The position numbers and the translations under genes were made by a program. A stretch of 64,000 nt of DNA, taken from assembly GCA_029101005.1 (NCBI GenBank), contig JAQXQE010000010.1, forward strand, positions 62,001-126,000. Direction: 5' to 3'. This stretch comes from Bacillota bacterium. Lineage in GTDB: Bacteria; Bacillota; Clostridia; Peptostreptococcales; Anaerovoracaceae. Every line of letters starts with the position of its first letter. Position 1 is the first letter of the stretch. The notes below the pieces were generated by a model. That model was not told where the DNA came from, did not search any database, and worked only from the letters and a program-made list of their open reading frames with translations. Below are positions 25,317 to 34,073 of this stretch, one piece after another.

Positions 25317-26612
25317 TTATTTAGGTGAGGTTGGATTAGCGTTTGAAACGAATATCATACTGTCGTATGTCTGGGCAGGTGCTCTGAGAACTCTATATGC
25401 GAGTGGAATTCGGCTGAGGAATCTCGAATATCCTTCGCCGAGTGAACCCATATAGCAGTAGTCATCACACACTGCCCTGAGAGCTGAATCTTCAGGAACT
25501 GCACTGAAGTCGAGCCAGCACATCTCATAGCCGCACTTCTTCGCAGCCTTAGCCAGCGGATCGTGTGAATAGAAACTGTGGTTCGAACGCTTGCCGCTGT
25601 TATATGGCATATTGACTATCGCATGATAGAAGTCAGTTCCAATTACGTAATAGCCGTCGCCCAGCTGCTCCGCAACGAGAGCTCCCATAACCTTATGCTC
25701 TTCGTCGTAGCAGCCATTCTGCTCAACATGTCCGTTATGTCCTGTCGCAAAAATCATATTGTTACCGCGCCACTCTTCCTGCTTCGAGATCCAGAGCAGG
25801 TTATCCGCCATAAGCTTGTCTCTTGTAATGAGTGGAGCGGACTGGTCGCCAGATGCATATGCCTCGACAAGATCCGCGTTCTGTAGCAGAATATCTGCAA
25901 GCATTACCTCGTTCGCAGGTGCACCAACTGCGATGAGCTTGCTTCTGATATCGCTGATGACTGCCTTGCGCTCTGCAGTAGTGAACTTGTCGCTGTATTC
26001 TTTTTTGCCCATCAGCTTCTCAAGTTCAGTCGTATCGAGCCTCTCTGCCTTAGCCGCCTCAACGAGGTGCTTGTGGCAAAGCTCATAGCTCTGCATATCG
26101 AAGCCGTAGAGTCTGATGTCATCGCCGTCCTTGGCTGTCTGATTGAAATCTCTCATATATTTGATAACAGCCGCCATCTCGTCTGTGTTATACAGTGTGA
26201 ATCCGAGTTTGCCTGCATAATCCTCCGGCTTGCCCTTGCCGCCGTGGATGTAGCGGTTGACCTCCTCGCACTCTCCGTAATTCGCCTCAAGCGCGAAAGC
26301 CCTTACTCCGTATTTCTCAACTGCCAGCTCGAAAACCTCAAGCTTAAGCTCCTGGAATTCTCTATTGCCGTGTGTCGCTTCGCCGAGTGCCAGCACTCTT
26401 GTTCCCTCTGGAATCTTAATGTCCTTAATCTCGGTCGCATACTTCGCGAACTCATCTGTGTCAGCACAAGGACCAGTCGAGAATCCGCCGAAGGTTGAAT
26501 AAACCGTACCTACAATTACTATTACTGCAAGCAGAAACGCTGCCGCCCTGCGGCATCCTGTGCGCTTATTCTTTCGCTCTGTGTTCTCTGAATTAACTTT
26601 CTTCTTAAACAT
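25317..26612 (-). CDS. Erythromycin esterase-like protein with N-terminal membrane anchor
   Basis: 431 aa. A basic N-terminus and a hydrophobic segment (about 25-45) indicate export or anchoring. The catalytic-type motifs of the Ere family follow: LALGEATHGNREFQELK with the paired Glu and His, then FALEANYGE, and later FATGHNGHVE with two histidines. Ere proteins open macrolide rings, but most homologues in genomes have unknown substrates. It is 25 codons longer at the N-terminus than cytoplasmic Ere. Membrane location is unusual for a resistance enzyme, so resistance should not be assumed. Confidence 0.8.
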   Translation of the reverse strand: MFKKKVNSENTERKNKRTGCRRAAAFLLAVIVIVGTVYSTFGGFSTGPCADTDEFAKYATEIKDIKIPEGTRVLALGEATHGNREFQELKLEVFELAVEKYGVRAFALEANYGECEEVNRYIHGGKGKPEDYAGKLGFTLYNTDEMAAVIKYMRDFNQTAKDGDDIRLYGFDMQSYELCHKHLVEAAKAERLDTTELEKLMGKKEYSDKFTTAERKAVISDIRSKLIAVGAPANEVMLADILLQNADLVEAYASGDQSAPLITRDKLMADNLLWISKQEEWRGNNMIFATGHNGHVEQNGCYDEEHKVMGALVAEQLGDGYYVIGTDFYHAIVNMPYNSGKRSNHSFYSHDPLAKAAKKCGYEMCWLDFSAVPEDSALRAVCDDYCYMGSLGEGYSRFLSRIPLAYRVLRAPAQTYDSMIFVSNANPTSPK

Positions 26613-27148
26613 AGCTGTAACTCCCGGAGATATTGTCTGAGACGATTATACCTAATAATCGTTAGGCAACCAAGGGCTTGGTACTGTGAGTTTGATATTT
26701 TTTGACAAATGGATTGCTTGGGTTGTGGGATTGTGGTCAGATTCTATGACTTGGATGAGCTGACCACATCGGATTTTTTGCGTTTTGCGAAATTGTGACT
26801 AGAATCGCGCAAACGGCTTGATTTGCTGATGGTAGCCACAAGGCAAACTGGCAATTTGCATGATTGAGAAGAGTATGCGCGTAATTCGGCTAATTGAAGC
26901 CGCAAACTGAGGAAATAATTGAACAAAAACACATAAAGTTGATCATTAGAAGGTCGATTAGGCATCAAAAGCGTGATACAGTTTTTTTGCTGTGTGGTAA
27001 TATTTCTAATTATCAGGGGCTACAGCAAATCTAGCCACAAAATCGCGAAACAGCTCTGTGTGCAACGAAGAAACTTGCTACATTGAACTCTCCGTTGCAA
27101 ACTCCTATAATCAAATCAGTAATAACACACGCGAAAGCGAGGATCACA
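26613..27148. other. 536-base spacer without a supported gene
   Basis: AT-rich. An 8-bp inverted repeat, GTGGTCAG (26733-26740) and CTGACCAC (26760-26767), has a 19-base loop. TTTTTTGACA near 26697-26706 could be a -35 element. A 74-codon open frame on the minus strand (26744-26968) has no ribosome site or protein-like character. I see nothing else. Confidence 0.4.
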
Positions 27149-27889
27149 ATGACGAAGCAGAATAATAACACAAACAAGCTCGCGCAGCTTGCACTTCAGC
27201 GTCTCGATGAGTGCCAGGAACTGTGGCTCGAGATCACACCGCAAAAAGTCGCTTCCGCGACCTGCGCTGCGCCCCATGTTGCGACATCCGTAAGGGAGAT
27301 TCCCGAGATGAAGGAGCGCCTTCGTAAAGGCTGCGCTGTCGACTGCTCAGGCGAGTGCGGAGACTGCACACGCTTCGGAACACCAATAGATATCAGAGGC
27401 AAACTGTATCTGATTCAGATCGAAGATGGGACAAACATAGCAAACGAACTGCACGCCATCGATGCAAACAGGAAATACCTGCTCCTGAACTGTGACGATG
27501 AGGGTAAGTGGAAAGCAGTCGCAGATGCCGCGACTGCTATAGAGAATACATACAGCTTCTGCGCAGTGCCAAAGGGCAGTGCAGAGCAGATTCGAGGGAT
27601 GATTGAAGCTGAACTAGAGAATGCGCAGTGCGACATAGCAGTGAACGGCTGCTTCTCCGTAGCAGAGTCGAAGATGTATGCCAGACTGACCGAACTCAAA
27701 GATGAAGAGAATATAATGCTGGCGCCAACTGCCTGCGCCGCTTTCGAAGGCATAAGGTATCTGATGGCGGGCGGCGCCAATTATCCGGCGCCTGAAGATG
27801 CAGATGCAATAGTGGTAGTGGATTCGGCTACAGAGAAACTGGAACTCGAGACCTGGCTCGAATACTACGAGAGAGGCAAGAGACAATAA
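27149..27889 (+). CDS. Unknown protein with CxxxCxxxCxxC motif
   Basis: 246 aa, not recognised. Residues 62-73 read C-x3-C-x3-C-x2-C (GCAVDCSGECGDC), a spacing that could bind an Fe-S cluster or zinc; Cys39 and several later cysteines are also present. The rest is soluble and acidic, with no membrane segment. The ATG at 27149 has GCGAGG 6 bases upstream; the frame is open further up to 27083 without a ribosome site. It stands alone and ends at a terminator facing the PAS fragment. Confidence 0.6.
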   Translation: MTKQNNNTNKLAQLALQRLDECQELWLEITPQKVASATCAAPHVATSVREIPEMKERLRKGCAVDCSGECGDCTRFGTPIDIRGKLYLIQIEDGTNIANELHAIDANRKYLLLNCDDEGKWKAVADAATAIENTYSFCAVPKGSAEQIRGMIEAELENAQCDIAVNGCFSVAESKMYARLTELKDEENIMLAPTACAAFEGIRYLMAGGANYPAPEDADAIVVVDSATEKLELETWLEYYERGKRQ

Positions 27890-27903
27890 GCAATACACAA
27901 CAA

Positions 27904-27926
27904 AAGAGAGGCGATGAGCCTCTCTT
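27904..27926 (+). terminator. Intrinsic terminator
   Basis: AAGAGAGGC (27904-27912) pairs with GCCTCTCTT (27918-27926), then CTCTT. Confidence 0.75.
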
Positions 27927-27937
27927 CTCTTATACAT

Positions 27938-28482
27938 CTATTTGAAGTTTGTCACGAAGCGATTGCGTCCGCTGAGAGATTGATTAGCTCCGTAGAGCGG
28001 ATGGAAGTCGCATCGTAAGGTGCTGTTCTTGCTTGGATTGATGTAGAAATATTTTCTTTCTAACGAATTGCGGAGAGCAATGTCGAAGTTGTTCTCTAGC
28101 AGGTATTTCTCAATTGTATAGTTGTGATCAGGCTCGGCTCTGAAGAGGAAATCCGCAGCGCTGTTCTTAACGACGAACTTGCCGACATCATCGAAGAATA
28201 CAATCGGGTGATCCATATCATTGAGTATCTTCTGCTGTGCCTGATGAGCCAAGTTGCGCTCGGCGTACTTGAAATCGTTCAGATAGAAGAGTGCGGCGAG
28301 CAGTGAGTACAGTACCAGCGAGCAATCGATGCTCGTAAGATTACTGTACATAAAGAAAAGATTGATGACTACAGCTGCAAGCAGCGAACAAACCGTCGCT
28401 GTAACTGAAGCGAAGTAAAGTGAGATGTCCGTTCCAATCAGTATTATTACCGCTACTACGAAAATCAGTTTCCCCTTCTGGA
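27938..28482 (-). pseudogene. Membrane PAS-sensor fragment, broken start
   Basis: The frame encodes several hydrophobic helices (IFVVAVIILIGTDISLYFAS; SLLAAVVINLFFMYSNL), then a cytoplasmic linker AERNLAHQAQQKIL and the first part of a PAS domain (NDMDHPIVFFDDVGKFVVKNSAADFLF), and stops at 27938 without a kinase or other output domain. The first in-frame ATG (28351) lies inside a helix. An ATG at 28487 after GAAAGGA is one base out of frame with the helices: dropping a single C near 28482 would join them. This looks like a truncated and frameshifted sensor gene. Confidence 0.55.
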
Positions 28483-28522
28483 TTCATTCCTTTCTATATA
28501 ATCTAAAGCCCCAACTTCTATC

Positions 28523-28549
28523 AAAAAAGAGCGCAGAACTCGCGCTCTT
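28523..28549 (-). terminator. Intrinsic terminator of the rhodanese gene
   Basis: AAGAGCGC (28527-28534) pairs with GCGCTCTT (28542-28549); six T follow on the minus strand. Confidence 0.88.
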
Positions 28550-28560
28550 GGTTCAATTTA

Positions 28561-28887
28561 TTAGTATTCTAATCCGTATGGCCAGCCAGAAAGCCCACCG
28601 ACATTATATATCTCAGTGTAGCCCAAGCCGTCGAGAATTATCGCGGCCTTACGACTGCGCACACCAGAGCGACAATATACAATCACAGGAGTCTCTTTCG
28701 AAGGAATCTGCGCAGAAGCATAATCCGCAGCATCGTTCGTTGTGAGCTCCGTCATAGGCAGAAGCAGCGCACCAATCGCGTGCCCCGTATTGTACTCGCT
28801 CTCCTCACGAACATCGATGAGAAGCAGCCCCTTCCTACTGTCCATCAGCGCCTTCGCCTCTTCGAAATTGATCTTCTTGATGCTCAT
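28561..28887 (-). CDS. Rhodanese-like sulfurtransferase
   Basis: 108 aa single-domain rhodanese. The active-site loop is VYCRSGVRSRKAA, with Cys at about residue 72, and LLIDVREESEYNTGHAIGALLLP is the family N-terminal motif. It carries sulfane sulfur; the acceptor is unknown. Alone between a tRNA and the PAS fragment. Confidence 0.92.
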   Translation of the reverse strand: MSIKKINFEEAKALMDSRKGLLLIDVREESEYNTGHAIGALLLPMTELTTNDAADYASAQIPSKETPVIVYCRSGVRSRKAAIILDGLGYTEIYNVGGLSGWPYGLEY

Positions 28888-28942
28888 TACATCCTCCGTT
28901 TCTCGCTAAAACAAATGGCTGAGCCATGCTCAGCCATTTGTT

Positions 28943-29018
28943 TGGTGTCCCAGAGAGGATTCGAACCTCCGACACCCGCTTTAGGAGAGCGGTGCTCTGT
29001 CCCCTGAGCTACTGAGAC
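28943..29018 (-). tRNA. tRNA-Arg (anticodon CCU)
   Basis: A 76-nt cloverleaf: acceptor GTCTCAG with CTGGGAC, T8-A9, D arm GCTC/GAGC, anticodon loop CTCCTAA between CCGCT and AGCGG, T arm with TTCGAAT, discriminator A and encoded CCA. Confidence 0.95.
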
Positions 29019-29089
29019 ACATTGCAACAAAGCCGTCTACAACATAAGAATAATAGCACAAGACATCAGTGCTTTCAAGCAAGCAGAAC

Positions 29090-29118
29090 TTGAAGCAGAG
29101 CCAAGAAAAGAGTACAAT
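29090..29118 (+). promoter_or_regulatory. Promoter of the CoA-transferase gene
   Basis: TTGAAG at 29090-29095 and TACAAT at 29113-29118, spacing 17. Confidence 0.6.
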
Positions 29119-29196
29119 GATAAGGTCTATAACTATATGTAGGCGAAGGGGTATTTGATAGACGAAATTAGGGAAAGAGAATAAGGAGAACGTTAT

Positions 29197-30567
29197 ATGT
29201 ACAATATCAAACAGGTACAGAGCGAATATAGATCAAAGATGATCTCAGCAGAGTTCGCTGCAAATCTGGTAAAGAGCAATTACCGCATCCACTTCGGTCT
29301 TGGAACTAATACATCTGTCTACATGGACAGAGCTCTCGGTGAACGACTTAAGGATGATACCCTTCTTCGTGGTCTTGAGGTAATGACTCAGATTGCAATC
29401 CGCAAGGACTTTATGGAGACATATAAGGCGACAACATCAGTAGACCAGTGCCGTTTCTATTCAGCGCACTTCGGAGCTGATGACAGACAAATGCAGAAGG
29501 AAGGCAACTCCTGGTTCATTCCTATGCTTTTCAATGAGGAGCCACTCTACTGGGCACAGGAAGGCAACGGCTTCGACATCTGTTGCTTCCAGGTAGCCCC
29601 AATGGACAAGTACGGTAACTTCAACTTCGGACCTGTTAACGCAGACCTCTGGGGTATCATCAAGAACTCCAAAACTGTAATCGTAGAGGTTAACGAGAGT
29701 ATGCCAATCGCACTCGGCTATGACTCACACATCAACATCTCCGAAGTAAGCTATATCATCGAGGGAGATAACCCAATGCTCCCAGAGATGCCTCCTAAGC
29801 CAGCGACAGAAGAGGATAAGAGAATCGCGGAGTTCATCGTAGGCAAGGTTAACAACTTCAGTGTGCTTCAGCTCGGAATCGGAGCTGTTCCTAACAGCGT
29901 AGGCTCAATGCTCGCTGACTCAGACATCCGTGATCTGTCAGCACACAGTGAGATGTTCGTAGATGCCTGCGTAGACCTTTATAACGCAGGTAAGCTCACC
30001 AACCGTAAGCCAAGAGACAAGGGCCTCTCGGTATACACCTTCGCGGGTGGAAGCCAGAGAGTATACGACTTCATCGACGACAACCCGATCTGCTGCAGTG
30101 CACCAGTAGATTACGTTAATAACATCAGCACAATTGCATCCTTCGATAATTTCATTTCAATTAACGGATGCATAGGAATCGACCTGTATGGACAGGTATG
30201 TTCTGAGAGTGTTGGCTACAGACACATCAGCGGAACCGGCGGACAGCTCGACTTCGTACTCGGAGCCTTCCTCTCCAATGGAGGTAAGAGCTTCATCTGC
30301 ACAAAGTCATCAAGAGTTGGCAAGGACGGCAAGAGATCTTCTCTGATTCATCCAATCCTCCCAGCTGGTTCAATCGTATCCACACCTCGTGCAGCGGTTA
30401 ACTACGTTGTAACTGAGTTCGGCGGAGTTAACCTCAAGGGTAAGTCAACATGGCAGAGAGCTGAGCAGCTCATCAGCATCGCTCACCCTGAGTGCAGAGA
30501 GGAACTCATCAAGGAAGCTGAGAAGATGGGTATCTGGAGAAGAACAAGCAAGGTCGAGTATCTCTAA
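29197..30567 (+). CDS. Butyryl-CoA:acetate (or 4-hydroxybutyrate) CoA-transferase
   Basis: 456 aa of the acetyl-CoA hydrolase/transferase family I fold. The catalytic Glu is E252 in AHSEMFVD; the oxyanion loop GIGAVPN is at 227-233 and GTGGQLDFV follows near 350. These enzymes move CoA between butyryl-CoA or 4-hydroxybutyryl-CoA and acetate, the final step of butyrate formation in many gut Clostridia. The two substrate types cannot be told apart safely by eye. AAGGAG precedes the ATG, and a good promoter lies 80 bases upstream. It sits 2 bases before the PAP2 gene. Confidence 0.85.
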   Translation: MYNIKQVQSEYRSKMISAEFAANLVKSNYRIHFGLGTNTSVYMDRALGERLKDDTLLRGLEVMTQIAIRKDFMETYKATTSVDQCRFYSAHFGADDRQMQKEGNSWFIPMLFNEEPLYWAQEGNGFDICCFQVAPMDKYGNFNFGPVNADLWGIIKNSKTVIVEVNESMPIALGYDSHINISEVSYIIEGDNPMLPEMPPKPATEEDKRIAEFIVGKVNNFSVLQLGIGAVPNSVGSMLADSDIRDLSAHSEMFVDACVDLYNAGKLTNRKPRDKGLSVYTFAGGSQRVYDFIDDNPICCSAPVDYVNNISTIASFDNFISINGCIGIDLYGQVCSESVGYRHISGTGGQLDFVLGAFLSNGGKSFICTKSSRVGKDGKRSSLIHPILPAGSIVSTPRAAVNYVVTEFGGVNLKGKSTWQRAEQLISIAHPECREELIKEAEKMGIWRRTSKVEYL

Positions 30568-30569
30568 AG

Positions 30570-31139
30570 ATGAATAGTTTTGTTCAGGCAGACGGGCAGC
30601 TTCTGATTGCAATTCAGAATCTGCTTGTGCACGATGCCCTTACGCCAATAATGAGAGCCATCACGATGCTCGGAGAAGTGGGGATATTCTGGATCGCGCT
30701 CTGCGCGGTTTTAACAATGTTCCGAAAGACACGCAAGCTCGGACTGCTTGCGGCGCTATCGCTTCTCATCGGATTCCTAGTGTGCAACGTGTGGCTTAAG
30801 CCGATGATCGACAGAGCTAGACCATGGGAACTCTTCGAGGGTGTGAGAAGACTCGCACCAGATCCGGGTGACGCAAGCTTCCCGTCCGGACACACGACGA
30901 GCTCGTTCGCGACTGCTATGGCGGTATATCTGAACTGTGTTCGCTGTGGCTTTAAGCGTTCATATGGTGTTGCGGCGCTGACTTTGGCAGGGCTGATCGC
31001 ATTGTCGAGACTGTATCTCGGAATGCATTTTCCAAGTGACGTACTCGGAGGAATCGCAATCGGAATTGCGAGTGCCTTCATCGTATATTATGTAAGCTTG
31101 TGGAACGAAAGGAGAGCAAGATATGAGGTATCAGATTAA
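30570..31139 (+). CDS. PAP2-family membrane phosphatase
   Basis: 189 aa with about five helices and the three PAP2 motifs: KPMIDRARP, PSGHTTSSFA, and SRLYLGMHFPSD. Such enzymes dephosphorylate undecaprenyl pyrophosphate (BcrC-like) or lipid phosphates on the outer face. Starts ATG 30570, 2 bases after the CoA-transferase stop, with only a weak ribosome site, so translational coupling is likely. It overlaps the next gene by 17 bases. Confidence 0.9.
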   Translation: MNSFVQADGQLLIAIQNLLVHDALTPIMRAITMLGEVGIFWIALCAVLTMFRKTRKLGLLAALSLLIGFLVCNVWLKPMIDRARPWELFEGVRRLAPDPGDASFPSGHTTSSFATAMAVYLNCVRCGFKRSYGVAALTLAGLIALSRLYLGMHFPSDVLGGIAIGIASAFIVYYVSLWNERRARYEVSD

Positions 31140-31794
31140 GCATGAGCCATTTACCGTTCTCGTATGCCAAGTTGAGGCAGGCGAGTCGCTCAAGTGTCAG
31201 TCAGGCGCTATGGCATGGATGACACCGGGCATAAGCATGGAGACAAAGGCTGGAGGCCTCGGAGGTGCTTTCAAGAAAGCTCTCATTGGAGAGTCACTCT
31301 TCCTGAACACTTACACTGCAAGCGCTGCTGGCGAGATTGCTTTTGCTAAGAGAGTCCCTGGACAGATTAAGGCTTTCAACATCGCTGAGGAGCCAATCAT
31401 CGCACAGAAGGGTTCATTCCTCGTGTCAACACCTAATGTTCAGATGGATATCTATCTGCAGAAGAAGCTTGGAGCAGGCTTCTTCGGTGGCGAGGGCTTC
31501 ATCATGCAGAAGCTCTCAGGAAGCGGCTACGTTTTCCTCGAGTTCGATGGCAATGTTGAGATCAAGGAGCTCGCAGCAGGCGAGCAGCTGATTATCGACA
31601 GCGGATACATCGCAGCTATGGATGCAAGCTGTTCAATGGATATTCAGGTTGTCAAGGGCTTCGCTAATGTAATTGCCGGAGGCGAGGGTCTCTTCAACAC
31701 AATCGTTACTGGACCTGGAAGAGTATGGCTGCAGACAATGCCAATCTCAACTCTTGCGAGCGCAATCATTCCTTACATTCCAACACAGGGCTAA
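31123..31794 (+). CDS. AIM24/TIGR00266-like protein
   Basis: 223 aa, all-beta. Signature features are FTVLVCQVEAGESLKCQSGAMAWM at the start, then GESLFLNTYTA and LSGSGYVFLEFDGNVEIKEL and the closing SGPGRVWLQTMP-type motif (here TGPGRVWLQTMP). The family is widespread but its function is unknown. GGAG precedes ATG 31123, which overlaps the PAP2 gene. Confidence 0.88.
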   Translation: MRYQIKHEPFTVLVCQVEAGESLKCQSGAMAWMTPGISMETKAGGLGGAFKKALIGESLFLNTYTASAAGEIAFAKRVPGQIKAFNIAEEPIIAQKGSFLVSTPNVQMDIYLQKKLGAGFFGGEGFIMQKLSGSGYVFLEFDGNVEIKELAAGEQLIIDSGYIAAMDASCSMDIQVVKGFANVIAGGEGLFNTIVTGPGRVWLQTMPISTLASAIIPYIPTQG

Positions 31795-31839
31795 ACTCTA
31801 GAATCTAAGGGAGAATACAAACAATCGGGAGAATATATT

Positions 31840-32214
31840 ATGAGAAAAAGAAACGCACTTATCATCGTTCTTGCGCTGAGTATGATGCTGGTTTTCACTG
31901 GCTGTTCAGACAGAACTAAGATGATCGGAAGATGGAATGTGACTAAGGTTACTTCAGGTGAGCTCGAGATGAACAAGGCGGAGCTCGAGGAGCTTGGTCT
32001 CTCATCTGCTGGATACATCATGTTCAAGAAGAGTGGCAACTGTGTCCTCAACCTTCTCGGAGATGAGTATGAAGGAACATGGACATATGACGAGCAGACT
32101 GGTGAAGCATCTATCGTATATGACGAGGAGAGCAGAACTGGTGTAGCAACAAGGGCGGACAAGGTGGTTACCTTCATTGATTCTGAGGGTAATGAATATA
32201 CTATGGAGAAGTAA
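31840..32214 (+). CDS. Small lipoprotein, lipocalin-like unknown
   Basis: 124 aa. Signal peptide with lipobox (VFTGC, Cys22) is clear. The mature part has a GRWNVTKV start and strand-rich pattern ending EGTWTYDEQTGEASIVY...VTFIDSEGNEYTMEK, similar to lipocalin-like lipoproteins of Firmicutes. Ligand unknown. Its TAA overlaps the ATG of the uracil-DNA glycosylase gene (TAATG). Confidence 0.75.
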   Translation: MRKRNALIIVLALSMMLVFTGCSDRTKMIGRWNVTKVTSGELEMNKAELEELGLSSAGYIMFKKSGNCVLNLLGDEYEGTWTYDEQTGEASIVYDEESRTGVATRADKVVTFIDSEGNEYTMEK

Positions 32215-32927
32215 TGGTTCGTATCGGCAATGACTGGGATGAGATTCTGAAGCCGGAATTCGAGAAGGATTACTGGGGGTCGCTTCAGAATTTCCTGCAG
32301 GAAGAGTATGCGACTAATACTATCTATCCACCTGCAGAGGATGTTTTCAATGCACTGAGATACACTTCGTATTCTGATACCAGAGTCGTAATTCTAGGAC
32401 AGGATCCATACCATGAGCCTGGCCAGGCTCACGGACTTGCGTTCTCTGTGCCTGCGGACATTCAGTATCCGCCATCACTCAAGAATATTCTGAAGGAACT
32501 CGAAGGCGATCCATGGCAGGGTTTTGCCTCAGCGGGCGCTGGCGAATTCCATACAGACAGTGACGAAGGTGTGCTCACTCCATGGGCGAAGCAGGGGGTG
32601 CTTCTGCTCAATACTGTTCTCACTGTTCGCGCACACGAGGCGGGTTCTCACCGCGGCAAAGGCTGGGAGATTTTCACTGATGCGGTAATCGAGAAGCTTG
32701 CTGCTGGCGATAAGGGAATCGTCTTCATTCTCTGGGGTGCTCAGGCTGCTCGAAAGAAGGATTTGATTCTAGATGCAATGAAGCCAGATGTCAGACATCT
32801 GATTATCACGGCTCCGCACCCAAGCCCACTTTCGGCACACAGAGGTTTCTTCGGCGGAAGATATTTCAGCAGGACGAACTACTACATCTGCGATCAGGGC
32901 GGTAAACCTATCGACTGGCGCATTTAG
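32214..32927 (+). CDS. ung: Uracil-DNA glycosylase, family 1
   Basis: 237 aa. Removes uracil from DNA in base-excision repair. The catalytic motif GQDPYHEPGQAHGLAFSV with the general-base Asp, the LLLNTVLTVR strand, and the HPSPLSAHRGF leucine-loop motif are complete. It is coupled to the lipoprotein gene through TAATG. A terminator follows. Confidence 0.97.
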   Translation: MVRIGNDWDEILKPEFEKDYWGSLQNFLQEEYATNTIYPPAEDVFNALRYTSYSDTRVVILGQDPYHEPGQAHGLAFSVPADIQYPPSLKNILKELEGDPWQGFASAGAGEFHTDSDEGVLTPWAKQGVLLLNTVLTVRAHEAGSHRGKGWEIFTDAVIEKLAAGDKGIVFILWGAQAARKKDLILDAMKPDVRHLIITAPHPSPLSAHRGFFGGRYFSRTNYYICDQGGKPIDWRI

Positions 32928-32954
32928 TTTTACACCTATCTCAAAATACACACA

Positions 32955-32987
32955 AATAACACCGCAGAGCTCTTTTGCGGTGTTATT
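32955..32987 (+). terminator. Bidirectional-type hairpin terminator
   Basis: AACACCGCA and its complement extend to a 12-bp stem (32955-32966 with 32976-32987), 9-base loop. Confidence 0.75.
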
Positions 32988-33032
32988 ATTATTCCATTGG
33001 TAACTCTATATAGTAAAGGATGACACACAATT

Positions 33033-33443
33033 ATGAATGATAAGAAATTCAGAAGATCAGGCATTGCTATCGCATGCTACGCAATCGCAGGAATTGTAAT
33101 GCTCTACGCATTCTATTCAATTGGTTCAACAATCAGCTACCTGGTTGAGTACTTCGGACAGTACGGAATGTCAATCACTGACAACTTCGGTGATGCATTC
33201 TCATACATCGTATCCGCAGCACTTCAGCCAATCATCATGTCCGTTCTCGTTTTCATGGCGGGATACATCCTCGAGGAGATTCGCTCACAGAACCCTGCTT
33301 ACTACGTAACTGACGCTGAGCTCGCAGCAGCAAAGGCTGCAAAGGCAGAAGCTAAGGCGGCAGCAAAGGCTGCAAAGACAGAGGCTAAGGCTGCAGCAGC
33401 TGAGGCAAAGGCAGAAGAGGCTAAGGTAGAGGACGCAGAGTAA
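33033..33443 (+). CDS. Small membrane protein with Ala/Lys/Glu-rich tail
   Basis: 136 aa, family not recognised. Two hydrophobic helices (about 10-35 and 58-85) are followed by a cytoplasmic tail from about residue 95 made of repeated A-K-A and A-E-A units, likely a single long charged helix. Translation starts at ATG 33033. The tail is low complexity and encoded by imperfect repeats, so similarity searches will be misleading there. Confidence 0.65.
   Translation: MNDKKFRRSGIAIACYAIAGIVMLYAFYSIGSTISYLVEYFGQYGMSITDNFGDAFSYIVSAALQPIIMSVLVFMAGYILEEIRSQNPAYYVTDAELAAAKAAKAEAKAAAKAAKTEAKAAAAEAKAEEAKVEDAE
33340..33430 (+). repeat. Imperfect GCA-AAG-type codon repeats
   Basis: Direct repeats of GCAGCAAAGGCTGCAAAG-like units encode the Ala/Lys-rich tail of the protein at 33033. 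Confidence 0.6.
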
Positions 33444-33511
33444 TCGAGAGCTTCGCGCAACGACACAACTGAGAGAAACGAAATCTCTGATACAAAGAGG
33501 GGGCTGTATAT

Positions 33512-33910
33512 ATGATTGACTTGAAATACAACCAGACTATGCCTCGAGACTTCGTTAAGCTGATGCTCAAGTGCGGCATTAAGCCATGCAGAGCTGAGTC
33601 AGCAATCGGAGCAATCAAGAACAGCATACTGACCGTAGGAATCTTCCAGGACAATGACCTCATCGCCTTTGGAAGAATCATCGGAGACAAGTATCTGTAC
33701 CTTGTAATTTGCGACATTATGGTAGATCCGAAATATACAGGTCGCAATCTAGAACTTGCAATCATCAAGGAGCTTGAGCACTTCATTCGCGAAGCCTCAA
33801 CTCCAGACACCACAGTACTCGCGAAAGTAGACGCATCCGTTGGCCGCATCCTTGCGCGCATCGGTTACAAATACTTCGATGAAGACTACCAGGTCGTAAT
33901 GAAGAAATAG
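33512..33910 (+). CDS. GNAT-family acetyltransferase, small
   Basis: 132 aa. LIAFGRIIGDKYLYLVICDIMVDPKYTGRNLELAIIKELEHFI is a GNAT core strand-helix unit, although the usual Q/R-x-x-G-x-G/A loop is changed to KYTGRNLE. Substrate unknown. Start ATG 33512, with AGAGGGGG about 8 bases upstream. Confidence 0.75.
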   Translation: MIDLKYNQTMPRDFVKLMLKCGIKPCRAESAIGAIKNSILTVGIFQDNDLIAFGRIIGDKYLYLVICDIMVDPKYTGRNLELAIIKELEHFIREASTPDTTVLAKVDASVGRILARIGYKYFDEDYQVVMKK

Positions 33911-33930
33911 AATATGTTTGGGGATATATT

Positions 33931-33957
33931 AAGAGAGTCTTGCGGGCTCTCTTTTTG
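33931..33957 (+). terminator. Intrinsic terminator after the small GNAT gene
   Basis: AAGAGAG (33931-33937) with CTCTCTT (33947-33953) and following T run. Confidence 0.6.
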
Positions 33958-34022
33958 TGTGTTGGGTGCGCGGTTCGGGCACGCGATTCTTCGCAATCCG
34001 CTTAAGACAGCTACACCCTTGC

Positions 34023-34060
34023 AAAAAAAGAGAAAAGACTTCGGCATTGCCGAAGTCTTT
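34023..34060 (-). terminator. Intrinsic terminator of thrH
   Basis: AAAGACTTCGGC (34034-34045) with GCCGAAGTCTTT (34049-34060); the minus strand ends in a T-rich tail. Confidence 0.88.
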
Positions 34061-34073
34061 ATGTCGTTAGTCG

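Noticed and set aside
26744..26968. 74-codon minus-strand ORF in the long spacer
   Set aside because: No ribosome site, no protein-like composition, overlaps an inverted repeat.
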